Of a stretch of DNA of 64,000 bases, positions 39,231-50,167 are shown one piece after another. The translations under genes and the position numbers were made by a program. Each line of letters opens with the position of its first letter. Position 1 is the first letter of the stretch. The notes beneath the pieces are model-generated. The model was not told where the DNA came from. It did not search any database and saw nothing but the letters and a program-made list of their open reading frames with translations. The DNA is taken from NCBI GenBank assembly GCA_021234535.1, contig CM037840.1, positions 18,369,415 through 18,433,414 of the forward strand. The letters are read 5' to 3'. Origin of the DNA: Stichopus chloronotus (Eukaryota > Echinodermata > Holothuroidea > Aspidochirotida > Stichopodidae).

Positions 39231-40849
39231 TGCTTGTAAATTAATGTCTCTTTACATTCACGTCGGTGATAAATATGAGGTAAACATCAAGCAATGTGTT
39301 TATGTATTGGTAAGTGTGTCACTTGGAAGAATACAGTCTGAGTGCATTTTCTTTAATCAGTATTTTATGGAACGCGAAGAGGATCAAATGCTGTAATGAT
39401 AAATATGGTGACCATCTAATAATACGTTTATCGGCTAAACTACCAATATCATATAGAATACGGCGTGCTAAATAAGTTTCAAAGCACATCTAAATGGTAT
39501 ACAAAATGTACCGCAACTCAAACGATTTCCACGAAAACAGAAAGCTTACGTAGTTAAAGTTCTCTTTTTCCCTTTCGGTGGCTTAAATAGGCATTATTTC
39601 ATAGAAAATATGTAGTAAAATATAGTCTGGGTTGACCTCACAACAGCTTTGTGCCGCATTGTCTTGTTACATGGCAACGAAGTTTTTATCTGTCCTTTTC
39701 GCGTTCCATAGTATCGCATCCTCCATTGAATACCGCCACCGTAGTATGTTGAACAAGTGATATTTAATGTTAACGTTTAGGCGATGGAATTTAAGGCCTC
39801 GTATTGTTTGAAATTATGTATAAAAATATAAAAATGATGATAAGTTGATGGGAATATTTGCCTGTAGAGGTGATACGGTGTGCCTGTTTTATATGGTGTG
39901 GTGAAGTGGTGCGAAATGTCCGGAGGTCTTTGTATCGCTCAATCTGTTCAATGATGTGAACCCGTTTGTGTGCATTTCCTTTAGCGTAAGGGAGAGGAGG
40001 GGATGGTGTAACGAGATTACGTAAGTAGATGATGCAACATAATACCTCCAATGGAAAAGGAAATTCATGCAAAATATACTAATTCGACTCATTTAAATTA
40101 TAAATATACCAAGCATGCCTGAAAAATATAAAGATATATCAACAGATATCGATTTATCAATGTTTATATTTCGAAATAAAAAGTAATAATTTTCTATGAA
40201 GTTGATGGACATTGTAGAATTTTCATACTGGAATCGAATACATGTCAGTCGTTGTCCCACTTCGTTGTCTCACATTCGTCGATAGATCACAGCATTGTTT
40301 GCATGTATGGTCAATGATATATTGAACAGAGGGAGGGCGCTAAATAGACAAACGCAGCGCATTCAATATTGTTGCATGGAAATACGTCATGTTATAACTC
40401 TGAAGAAAGTGACATCACAATTGATTATAGCAACTCATAAAAATTTCGTGTCCCGACGAAGACCTAACTTCATGCCTGACACAAATCTTCATCTGTTAGG
40501 CTTACATGTTGAATTCGTAGACGTCACGTACTCCAAATCACGTATTTCAACAATTCATCGTCTATGTAACACCAGAAGCAAAACAAAAAGTGGTTCTAAT
40601 CCACAAAACATGAAATGTACAAGAAGTTAAATTTCACTTTCAGATTTGTTCATCAAATGAAATATCTTTGTATCTATCATTTGAAACCGGGGTATGTCAT
40701 CAGAAGATTACCTGATAGAAAGAATGAAGTGGTCGTTAAGACCTATATTTTATCTTATACTAAAAGCTTGAATACGCCACTTGTTGAAGAATATAAAAAA
40801 ATTACTGCAGCTACAACTTACGGAGACCAGCGTTAAGAGCTTTTGGAAG

Positions 40850-42400
40850 TCATAATTCTGATCATACGTACAAAACACGATTGCTTGCATGAACCAAAAG
40901 AATGTAACAATTAACAAAAAACAATTAACAACAAAAAGTAATATCATGGTTCCCAAACGAAAGCTTGAAAACTGCATCACGAACAATTTCCACTAATTAT
41001 AAAGTGATTTACAATAACCGAAAATAATATTTACATACAAAGTACTTCCTACTGAAATGAAATTTGATCTGTTGATAATACAATTAATCGCACAATTTGA
41101 ATATGTTACGTATTCATAAACGGAGGAAGATAATAGTTATACAGAATAAAATATTGTCTGGAAACGGAAGAGAAAAGAAAAAGAAAGAAGAGAAAGAACG
41201 AAGCAAAAAAAAAGAGGGTTCTTTTTTACATCTCTTTAATGCAAACACAGTACGAAATAAAGAAAGGTTCTTGGGTTCCAATATTTTGTTTTATGTACCG
41301 AACATAAAAATGTTGAATCTTTGCCTCTCGAACAACACCAAATGGTGAAGTAAAAATGGATTTCCAAGTAAAGGTATCTGGATTTTTTTTTCTAATCAAC
41401 AAATTAAAGTGTTTTACGGAACGACTGTAAGCATTCCATTGTTTCAAGACGTCATAGTTCATTATAAGCTACACATGATTATATATAATTTCGTAAATTA
41501 ACAATCAAAAATCATCAAAGAAAAATAAAAAGCTTCATTTCCAAAGCCACAAAGAGAAACTTGAAACTTCCATCACGAACTATTCACACATTATTTGATT
41601 TACTATAATTTATGTAATACAATATAATTAATAATTACATAAATTAATATTTATATACAAACACATGAATGTCACACTGAAATGATATTTGACAATCCAT
41701 ACATTTTTATCTTTTAATTGCTTCTCCAGATACATTAAATATCATACTTTGTATATTCATAAACGAAGAAAAATAATAGTTGTACAAAATATTACATTGT
41801 TTGGAAACAGATAGGGAAGGAAAGGAAAGGGACGAAGACAACAAGTCATTAGTCCCAATAATTCTATGCAGGTACAGAAATTAAAAAAAGGAGTCTTTGT
41901 ATCCGTACAACAACAGCAAATGGTGAAGTAAAAATTTTCCAAAGTCTAAAAAAAAGTAAACGTTTTCCAAGTTAAGTTAATCCCCCTATAAACTTAATTT
42001 CTAATTTTCCACTTTTCAACTAAAAGTCTTATACGGAACGTATTTATCTTCCTAAAAGAAACCTCCTAATCTTGTAAGCATTCACTTGAGGACATCAGGA
42101 TAAACTGTAGCGGGTTAGTATCAGTTTCATAAAAAAAAAATCTGAATTAACAATTTTATCACATAAACAACAAGCAAAACAGTCAATAAACAAGAGAAAG
42201 CATGATTCCCAAAGTCACATACTAACAGCTGAAACTTTGATCATGAACTATTTGCACAGTTAATGACGGATTCACTGAAATAAAAAAAAACAACAAACTA
42301 ATATTTACATGCAATCATACTTCACACGGAAATGATATTCGATAGTCCATACAATTATTACCCCTGATGTAGTCAATGTAATACTTTACATATTGACTAA
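40850..42400. repeat. degenerate ~0.6-kb tandem triplication
   Basis: Three diverged copies share, in order: a block like TGCATCACGAACAATTTCCA (about 40975, 41570, 42235), an ACTGAAATGA(T)ATTTGA block (41051, 41679, 42325) and, in the first two, TATTCATAAACG plus GTCTGGAAACGG or GTTTGGAAACAG. Spacing between copies is about 0.6 kb. The third copy is shorter. No ORF survives across copies. Confidence 0.6.
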
Positions 42401-43547
42401 GTCAGTGGCTAAGTTTGGTTAGCCTATTGCTTGCGAATAACTATGGCTAGAAAGTAGCCTCACCAGTTTTTTAAAATAAATTATGTTCCTAAATTACCAC
42501 GCGTAATGATTTGTTTGAAAACGCTCCAGCGCTATCGCATGCAATGAAAACAACCATGAAAATAGAAAAATAAACGCCCTCTGCAACTCCCTCATGAGTT
42601 CGTTGAGATCAATCTATTTTACTTTGAATTAAGGTAAAATTATTAAAGAACACTGTCATTTGTCACAAGTGGTATATTGATTTGATTTCTTTACAGTGAA
42701 AACAATGCGTACCCATGTTATGCTATTCATTACATATAACGGTAGGATTGGGAAATGTGTGCTACAGATCAAGCACTCACGACAGCATGCTATTGTTAGC
42801 GAAAACCTCATTTTGTGTAAAAGAGGTAAGGCGAGTTAAATTATGGTAGTTGTTGTGCAAACATTAAAAAATGATACAACCCCAGTCCATGCTTATCATC
42901 CCGTATAGTTCAGTTTAGGTGAATATATAAAGTTGATCCTATGTTCAGATTTTGAGAATTCACTGGTTACAAATATTCTCCATTTACACATTTCGGTGAT
43001 ATCTCTCTTTCCTGATACCTCGGTAATTCACCATAAATGATTGAATTATGAAAACGCTTATGGAACACCATGGTAACGGACACTGTGATGTTGACTGATT
43101 GCATGCCCACATAGATTCTAAACACTAACTAGGTCCTAACTAGGTCCTTGCTAGCACGTAAACATGTTTTGTATTTGTCCTTATGATTCACTTGGTCAGA
43201 CTTTAGAAAAGTAACAACGAATTTCTGAAAAGACATGTCGGGCATGAGAATCTAACGACACGTCATTGACGTGCAAAGTTGATACCACCAAGCACCATCA
43301 TTATACATGTAAAAGTTAAATATGATTTCTCTGAAACTGGCTATTGTGAGGTCCTAAGGGTCGTAATAATGTTGAAGAGTCTGCGCTATAAAGTCTAGCA
43401 CGTAGAATATTACTAACAAAGAAGGTGCTTTGTGGGATATAACAAGATTGTTTAATACCTTGTGACTTTTGGATAGGCTGTCAAACGCACACGGCAAACG
43501 TGTATTATATACTAATACGGCGGCTTGCCTGGCAATCTTTGAAATGT

Positions 43548-43746
43548 CTATTTCAAGTCAAGTTTCGAAGTGTCGTTCGCATCCTTTTCCTGTTTGGTCT
43601 CTGAATGAAGGATATCTTGGAGTTCGTCGAGGTCGATGTCGTTATCTTCCTCAATAATAGGAGCAAAGTTATCTGAAGTTTCGAGATATTCCGGAGCTGT
43701 GACGAGAATGGTTGGGAATTGTCTCGACCTTCCGCCATCTGCATCT
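43548..43746 (-). CDS. receptor kinase-like gene, C-terminal tail exon
   Basis: After a short pyrimidine-rich stretch and acceptor AATAG, one frame runs 65 codons to TAG at 43550-43548. It reads DADGGRSRQFPTILVTAPEY, then LETSDNFAPIIEEDNDIDLD, then ELQDILHSETKQEKD and on to KLDLK. It is acidic and carries APEYLETSD, a tyrosine motif of the kind that binds SH2 domains in receptor tails. Phase problem: the exon enters after two bases of a codon, whereas the previous recognised exon (ending 44858) finishes at phase 0. A small linking exon is therefore needed. 44648-44599 would fit both phases but has no supporting homology. Link to the kinase gene is inferred from strand, position and tail-like composition. 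Confidence 0.6.
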
Positions 43747-43810
43747 CTATTGTCCTTTTAAGAAGAACAGAAACACAAAAACGTCATCATCGTCATCATC
43801 GTCGTCGTCG

Positions 43811-43902
<92 letters not shown>

Positions 43903-44857
43903 TTCTTCGTTAATGTTCATTGTAAGGACAGTTTCCAACTTCTAAGGTTTTGAAGGTGTAATTACTGTGGCTATTTATTCCCATAAACTTTTGCGATTGG
44001 TATATGCAGAACATTTTTAATCAGATTGTAGGTTGTAACTCTTGTTCGAGTGCACTGACTACAAATAAAATCTGCAAGAAGATACCTTTTCCCTCAACAT
44101 TGAACAAGTAAAAAAGTTCATGATCAATGTATTACAGGAAGGATGTATTTGTTGTAGTGAGAAATAGTGGTCTTTATCCGTTAACATTAAGTCTGTCTCT
44201 TCCATTTTGATATCAACGATGTTGCTACACCCACATTTGTTTCTTGAGATGAGAGATTTCACCAATGGGAGTGTTGATTACGATAACAGGAAGACTTTTA
44301 TATTCCTAAGTATTTCCGCAACTGGATCCTGTGGTATATATGAGGGAATTCCACAACTAACCACAACGAAACTCTTAGGATAAAGCATTTCTTTTGAAAA
44401 TTGATTTGACTTTTCATTTTGTTATATTCTGATAAAAAAGGATTAATGCACGTTGCTTTCCATATAGCTGTATACAACGGTAATGAGTTTAGCCAGTCCT
44501 TAGGTGAACTTTTGAAACACATGTTTAACAGTTAATCCTACCTAATATCAGGCATATGAACACTATCAGTAGAGTAGTAAGAGAAGGCGCTCCCTTACTC
44601 TGACGAAGAGTGACAGTGGCACCAAATCGTGATGTAGGCCAGTTTGCACTGAGTGTGAAATTCGGCACAGTACCAGGACATTATATTTCATGAACGTGGC
44701 TTGAACCTAAAAACAGGATGTTTAATGTTTTGACGATTACATTGATTCCTAGTTGCATAATTGATTTTGCTGGTAATTTATCAAAGTTGTTCATTGGTAC
44801 ATGGAGCAGTTTTACATTAAATGCAAATCTAATACATCGCACCTCAATGTCACTCAC
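43747..44857 (-). other. receptor intron(s) with (GAT)n tract
   Basis: GTGAGT follows the exon at 44858. The (TCA)n tract near the 3' end reads (GAT)n on the gene strand and sits about 35 nt before the tail-exon acceptor. A 50-bp segment at 44599-44648 (acceptor CACTCAG, donor GTAAGG) has the right phases for a linking exon (0 in, 2 out), but its peptide (CKLAYITIWCHCHSSSE) is unremarkable. Confidence 0.5.
43783..43902. repeat. (TCA/TCG)n microsatellite
   Basis: About 40 triplets, TCA-pure in the 3' two thirds and mixed TCG/TCA at the 5' end. The poly-Asp, poly-Ser and poly-His frames come from the repeat. The tract ends just before the tail-exon acceptor of the receptor gene. Confidence 0.95.
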
Positions 44858-45014
44858 AGGCATTGGAATACATCTCTCCTCGTAGTCGTATTCCATTTCA
44901 AGTGATAGGTAATCAGATCTCTCCACCAACATAGCGTCAATATCTTGATTTATCGTTTCAAATCTCGGCCTATTCTCCGGGACCTCCTCCCAACATTGCA
45001 GCATGATTTTATAT
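44858..45014 (-). CDS. receptor kinase-like gene: end of kinase domain
   Basis: Acceptor TCCTCACAG. One base completes Ile, then YKIMLQCWEEVPENRPRFET, INQDIDAML and VERSDYLSLEMEYDYEER, then CIPMP before a strong GTGAGT donor. CW-x(6)-RP is the invariant C-lobe motif (subdomain XI) of tyrosine kinases. ERSDYL after the last helix resembles the start of Ret/FGFR-class tails. Without splicing at 44858 the frame stays open to 44681 but turns uncharged and hydrophobic, so splicing is preferred. 157 bp, phase 2 in, phase 0 out. Confidence 0.88.
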
Positions 45015-45272
45015 CTGTGAGGAAAAAATGTATCAAGAAAAAACTGCAAACAAGTTTCAATTTCAAAATGTTATAAACAAAATTAAATGGTCTTTAGATA
45101 GTTGTTCAGCCAAGAAAGAACTGAAAGAAACATACCTGAACACATTAAGAGGGAATGTAGCCATGTTACATAATGTTAACATTTACACTAGAGAAGTGAA
45201 TATACACATGGGACAAATTAGACATGAGACATTACCCTCTGAGGTTACTGGTCGCGTTTGAAAGAAACTTAC

Positions 45273-45410
45273 ATGTCATCGGGACACCCCCGTGGTTGAT
45301 CCATGCGATATCCCTCTCTCAACTGGGCAATGAGGAATTTACAGACTAGGCCAGGGTATGGAGAACCCCCTAATGTAAATATCTCGTACAGGACCACTCC
45401 ATACGACCAT
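45273..45410 (-). CDS. receptor kinase-like gene: subdomains IX-X
   Basis: Acceptor TTTTCATACAG and donor GTAAGT. Reads (V)WSYGVVLYEIFTLGGSPYP then GLVCKFLIAQLREGYRMDQP then RGCPDD. D-V-W-S-Y-G and the E-I-F-T-L-G-G-x-P-Y-P-G run are signatures of FGFR/Ret-class receptor tyrosine kinases. GYRMDQP and the Cys-Pro following match helix G and its loop. The split Val codon joins exactly to the exon at 47165. 138 bp, so in-frame if skipped. Confidence 0.93.
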
Positions 45411-47164
45411 CTGTATGAAAAGAATCATGTATATGAAAATGTTGTTAGAAAGGTTATCATAGCAACTGGCATACGGACCGCTCAACACTTTCCGCATTTT
45501 TGACACACTTCTCTGAATGGCACTAGTGCCAAGAACACCACACCACCGTCTGCAATTAATTGAATATCAACCACTGAAATGTCGAACGAGATAAAGGGAC
45601 TGTGGAATGGTGAGGTCGTTCTTGTAGAAATAATGGAGGATCATCTAGACAGTGGTGATAACCTCGTCAAGTTTAGTCAAGAAGTGATTCGACGACTCCA
45701 CCGAATCTCAAAGGTGTTCACGTAGCTATCATTTTAAAATGGCTGTACATGATACTATAGATGTTTAGTATCTGAGTGACACGGTCTCTACTTCCAATTG
45801 CAGTTGTTATCGATTCTTGGTTTCAATGAAAAGAAAAAAAAAATCTATGAAGAAATGGCATGTTGATTGGTCTTGGTAAAAAGAAGATCTCTGTCAAACA
45901 TGATCCAGGTCATCAGCGAAGAAACGTAAAAAATTGGTGCATACATTGTCTCAAGGTGAAAATGTATATAATTGTTATAACATTTTGCTATATATATATA
46001 TTATAATAATATGTATACATTTTATGTATATTATATTTTAACAAATTACAACAATTAATTGAAAAATTCCCAAAGAACAAATAATTGGTTTTTGACTGTG
46101 TGTTACTTCTTTTTTCTTGATGATGTAACCATTGACCTTTGAGGAAATGATCAGAGGGGAGCTCATCATCAATTCCAGAGGGATCGTATTGAAACAGTTA
46201 GGTGCTGCAATGGGTGTCAGCACAACCAGATAAAAAGTTATTTGTCATGTAAGTATGGATTAACCATGAGCCATTGAGACAGATAGTAGTTTTATTTGTG
46301 TATTTCCTCCCAGCCAAGGGGTGAGTGGTAGGCTGTAATGGACTAACATCAATGATGTAATTTTAACTGTCATATCTATATATCACTTGCTGGTGGCAGA
46401 ATTAACAACAATCAATTAAAAACCTGGGAGGGAATTTGAGGAAAAATTCCGTGAATTGTGTGAAATTTCGTTTTCACACTTTTACAACAAAAGCAGAAAA
46501 AGACTATGATTGCCACATCACATGTTATATACGTACAGACGTCTTGAGTTGATATAGGTGTGTCACACTACGTTTCTCAGGGTTATTGCACAAGAGCATT
46601 TGGACATATAAGTATTATCGGCAAGAAATAAGGCCTGTTAACTTTTTGGTCAGACTTAGGATACTAAATTTTCCTTTGAAGTGTATGGAGTCCAGTGGTT
46701 TTGGTTGAAACTACACTCCCTCTGTGGTCATTAGGTGTTTAGCATCAACAATGACCTGTTTTACTATTCGATGGTGGTGCAGAAAATTAAGATCACAACA
46801 GTCATTTATGTAATAAAACCTACTGTTAAATCATGACTTCATAGTAACGTCAATGCATTTGTTTCATTCTAGTTCAGCCTTCCGGTGGATCGAGTCCAGT
46901 CATGAACAGAGCTTGCTGTCTCTCCTTCAACGATGGCTTCATTAAAATTGCAAAAGCTCGTCATACGAAACGAAATTGTGGTCTTTGGTGTACATCAGGC
47001 ATTAAACATCTTTCCCGAAATATGCATATTATTGTACGTTATTCGATGGTATGAAATCGTTCAACTGAAGACACATTAAGGTTTTGACTTCATGATACTT
47101 TCTGTAATCCCATGAAAGCTCAACGACAGACTGCCCTTAATGTTTTGATTCGGAATGAACTTAC
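45411..47164 (-). other. receptor intron
   Basis: GTAAGT to TTTTCATACAG on the gene strand. An AT-rich tract lies at 45985-46040. No other structure or exon seen. Confidence 0.7.
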
Positions 47165-47379
47165 ACATCTCCTTCTGATGAACAAATACCATTCAACAAG
47201 GCCTCTATGCTGCACCACTTGATGGGAAACTTCTGATTCTGTTCCCGCCTTTTGTAACCTCTGGAATAGATATCGTCTGCCAAGCCGAAATAGGATATTT
47301 TAACAGTAAGACCCCTTCCGACTAGTACATTTCGTGCCGCCAAATCACCGTGATAGAATCCTTTCCCTTGAACGTAAGC
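47165..47379 (-). CDS. receptor kinase-like gene: catalytic and activation loops, altered
   Basis: Acceptor ACATACAG and donor GTAAGT. Reads AYVQGKGFYHGDLAARNVLV, then GRGLTVKISYFGLADDIYSR, then GYKRREQNQKFPIKWCSIEA and LLNGICSSEGD. This covers subdomains VIB-VIII of a receptor tyrosine kinase. The catalytic loop is HGDLAARN in place of HRDLAARN. The Mg-binding DFG is YFG (codon TAT for the usual GAT), and APE is SIE (Ret also departs from APE here). The HxD aspartate and the Asn of AARN remain. Loss of the DFG aspartate usually abolishes or greatly lowers phosphotransfer, so a pseudokinase is likely. Frame is intact with no stop. Phase 0 in, 2 out. Confidence 0.93.
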
Positions 47380-50083
47380 CTGTATGTTTGTCAGATACAG
47401 ATTTTGTCAGAGAAAATTGATACATTTCGAGGTTAGCATGCATACTTGTAACCTAAGGAATGTTCAGGATGAAAACCTGAGTTTGACGTTCTAATGGCTA
47501 TAAAGTATCGGAAGATGATAGACCAGATGAGTGATGGCGTTTTTTACTTTGCAGAATGAGGTAAAATGTAACGAAGCTTCTCTTTGATTCCTTGCCGCAG
47601 GCAAACGGAATCTATGCAGTCCTGATGTCGTGTGTGCGTGTGTGTGACGCTTCTTGTAAACACTATATCTCAAGAAAGGTAACCATCACTGATCTCATAC
47701 TTGCTGTGTGCGTTGGACATATTAAGTAGATGGTCCCTATTGTTTTTGGTAGAGATCAAAGGTCATTTGAGGTCACCAGAGGTCAAAATGTGAAAACTTT
47801 GTAAACACATTATCTCCAGAAGGGTAACTGTAACTGATGTCATACTTGGTGTGTGGGTTGCTCATAGTAAGTAGATGATCTCTATTTTTTTTGGTCCAGG
47901 TCAAAGGTCATTTGAGGTCACCAGAGGTCAAACTGTGAAAATATTGTAAACACAATATCTCCAGGAGGGTAACTTTGACTTATGTCAAACTAAGTGTATG
48001 GGTTGTTCATATTAAACAGATGATACCTGTTGTTTTTTGGTCGAGGTCAAATGTCATTTGAGGTCACCAGAGGTCAAACTGTAAAAACCTTTTAAACAAT
48101 ATCTCCAGAACAGTGACTGTGACTGATGTCATACTTAGTGTGTCGGTTGTCCATATTACGTAGATGATTCCTTTTGTTTTTTGGTCGAGGTCAAAGGTCA
48201 TTTGAGGTCATCAGAGGTCAAACTGTGAAAATCTTTTAAACACAGTATCTCCAGAAAGGTAACTGTGACTGATGTCATACTTAGTGTGTGGATTTTGTAT
48301 AGTCAGTAGAATACCTATTTTGATTTTGGTGGAAGTCAAAGGTCATATGAGGTCACCAAAGGCCAAACTGTGAAAACCTTGTAAACACATTATCTCCAAG
48401 AGGGTAACTGTGACTGATGTCATACTTAGTGTGTTGCTTGATCATACTAATTAGATGATCCCTATCATTTTTGGTGAGGGACAAAGGTCATTTGAGGTCA
48501 CCAGAGGTCAAACTGTAAAAACTTGAGAACAATATCTCCAGAAGAGTAACCATGACTGATGTAACACTTGGTGTGGGTTGGTAATAATGAGCAGAAGATC
48601 TCTATTGTTTTCATTGAGGTGAAGGGTCATTAGAGGTCACCAGAGGTCAAACTGTAAAAATGTGTAAACACAATATCTGCAGGAGTATAACCTTGACTGA
48701 TGTCTTACTTGATGTGTATATTGCATATACTACGTAGAAGACTTCTTTCGTTTGTGGTGGAGGTCAAAGGTCGTTTGAGGTCACCCGAGGTCAAACCTTG
48801 CGAACACATTAACTCCAGAAGGGTAATGTTGACTGATGTCATACTTGATGTGTGGGTTGGCCATACTGGGTAGGTGATCCCTATTGCTTTTGGTGGACGT
48901 CAAATGTGACGGTCAATTCAGGTCACCAAAATAAAAGTCATTTTGGGTTAAAGGCTTGTGGTGTATCAAGAAAAATAACTGCAGTTGATCTTATACTTGT
49001 CAAGTGGATAATTCATGTTTGTTATAATATAACCAAGTAGCAAGGAATCACAAAGCCTTTTGGCTGTCTGGTTCACCAGTCGTAGGTTCTCTATTACATA
49101 TCTAGGGGATGATCCAGGTTTTCTCCAAGCGGGAGGGGGGGGGGGGAGAGGAGGGGAGGTTGATGATGGTTTGTGTATGAGTTAGGTGCGTCCTGGGGGT
49201 CTTAATAAGGGGAGGGGTGTCTACTACCCTGCTTACCTAGGGTGGCCTAGATGTAAAATGGTTCTAAAGTTAATGCTAGATGTTGAACACAATTTTTTGT
49301 TTCATGTTGTTTGATGAAATATTCATTCTTACCTCGGTGATTCAGAATGAAAATGTGAGAGGTCCGTGCACATTATTGAAAAGATCTATAAACCACATTC
49401 AGCACTTTTGCATCTCTGTCACAAGAAAAAATGCCAGTCGATATCTATCACTATCAGGTTAAGATCAGGTGGAAAAGAAAAAAAATTGAAAATTTTGTAT
49501 TTTCAACCCCTCCCCGGATCGCCGAAAACCACTCTTTCCAAACATACTACGCCTTCACCGATTTACATGATTGTTGTTATGTTTGCTTGATTACCTGTAT
49601 TCTACGCCGTCTTGCTATATTTCAAGAGGAACTCAATTTCTGTCTTTTTCGTGTGGACTAGCTACCTATCTTGGCCTTTCCAATGTGGCAAGATTAATAG
49701 AACTCTTAGTTCTTCCAATGTCTTCACAATTTTTTCTAACTCTCCCACACGTCAACACCTCTTGCAGACAAGAGGCCCATAGCCTAGTAATGTACGAATC
49801 CTCGACCACTACGTAATAACTGTAAACTCATAGCCAGGTGGTCATGATTTTGCAACCACATTTCCAGTTTGCTTTCTTCTTGTTGTGTGTATACACATTT
49901 AAAAATATTCATAGCATACATTCCCTGAACACTGCGTTGAGCAGCAAACAGCAATCATCTATTTGAGGGGCTTTGTAATAAAAAACATCACTGTACTGAC
50001 AATTACGGTTGCTTAACTTGTCGATACTCATCCAATTGATATAAATCCAAAGTAAGTCATGCACAAAGTATCCATCAACTTAC
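47380..50083 (-). other. receptor intron with DR-site array
   Basis: GTAAGT to ACATACAG on the gene strand. Over half the intron is the element at 47582-49055, inserted opposite to the gene. A poly-G run lies near 49135-49146. The rest is unremarkable. Confidence 0.75.
47582..49055 (+). mobile_element. nuclear-receptor-site array, copy C, with TIRs
   Basis: The left end CTTTGATTCCTTGC (47582-47595) and the right end GCAAGGAATCACAAAG (49040-49055) are inverted repeats with a 2-nt insertion. Just inside the left end, TTGCCGCAGGCAA forms a small hairpin, followed by a TG microsatellite. Then come about nine units with cores starting at 47753, 47898, 48044, 48188, 48333, 48478, 48617, 48761 and 48898, a period of about 145 bp. 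Typical cores are AGGTCAAAGGTCA (DR1), then TTTG and AGGTCA (DR4), then CCAG and AGGTCA (DR4). No ORF. The terminal repeats suggest a non-autonomous DNA transposon whose interior has amplified. Confidence 0.82.
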
Positions 50084-50167
50084 CATTCCTTTAGCTATCT
50101 GATGTGCTATTCCAAGCTTTTCTATCTCCTGCACATTGTACATGCGATCCGTCTCTGCATTGTCTTT
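50084..50167 (-). CDS. receptor kinase-like gene: kinase insert and helix E
   Basis: 28 codons, phase 0 on both sides, acceptor ATTGTCACAG and donor GTAAGT. Reads KDNAETDRMYNVQEIEKLGI then AHQIAKGM. The first half is the hydrophilic kinase insert. IAHQIAKGM is helix E, which leads directly into AYVQGKGFYHGD of the next exon. Small and in-frame, so skipping would delete helix E without a frameshift. Confidence 0.92.

Larger units (their letters stand above)
38500..43547. other. spacer between convergent genes
   Basis: The transporter ends on the plus strand and the receptor ends on the minus strand, so this 5-kb region should hold both 3' UTRs. It contains the AT palindrome (39189-39230) and a degenerate 0.6-kb triplication (about 40850-42400). 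Open frames of 60-110 codons (such as 40295-40630) show no domain. Confidence 0.6.

Noticed and set aside
39791..40092. Minus-strand frame with HIIEQIERYKDLRTF, like a transposase fragment
   Set aside because: Too short, no conserved catalytic motif and no flanking inverted repeats.
43712..43945. Poly-Ser, poly-His and poly-Asp ORFs
   Set aside because: All three come from the (TCA)n tract. The true coding exon ends just before it at 43746 on the minus strand.
47582..49055. CRISPR-like array
   Set aside because: The units are repeated over their whole length without unique spacers, and the context is an animal intron.
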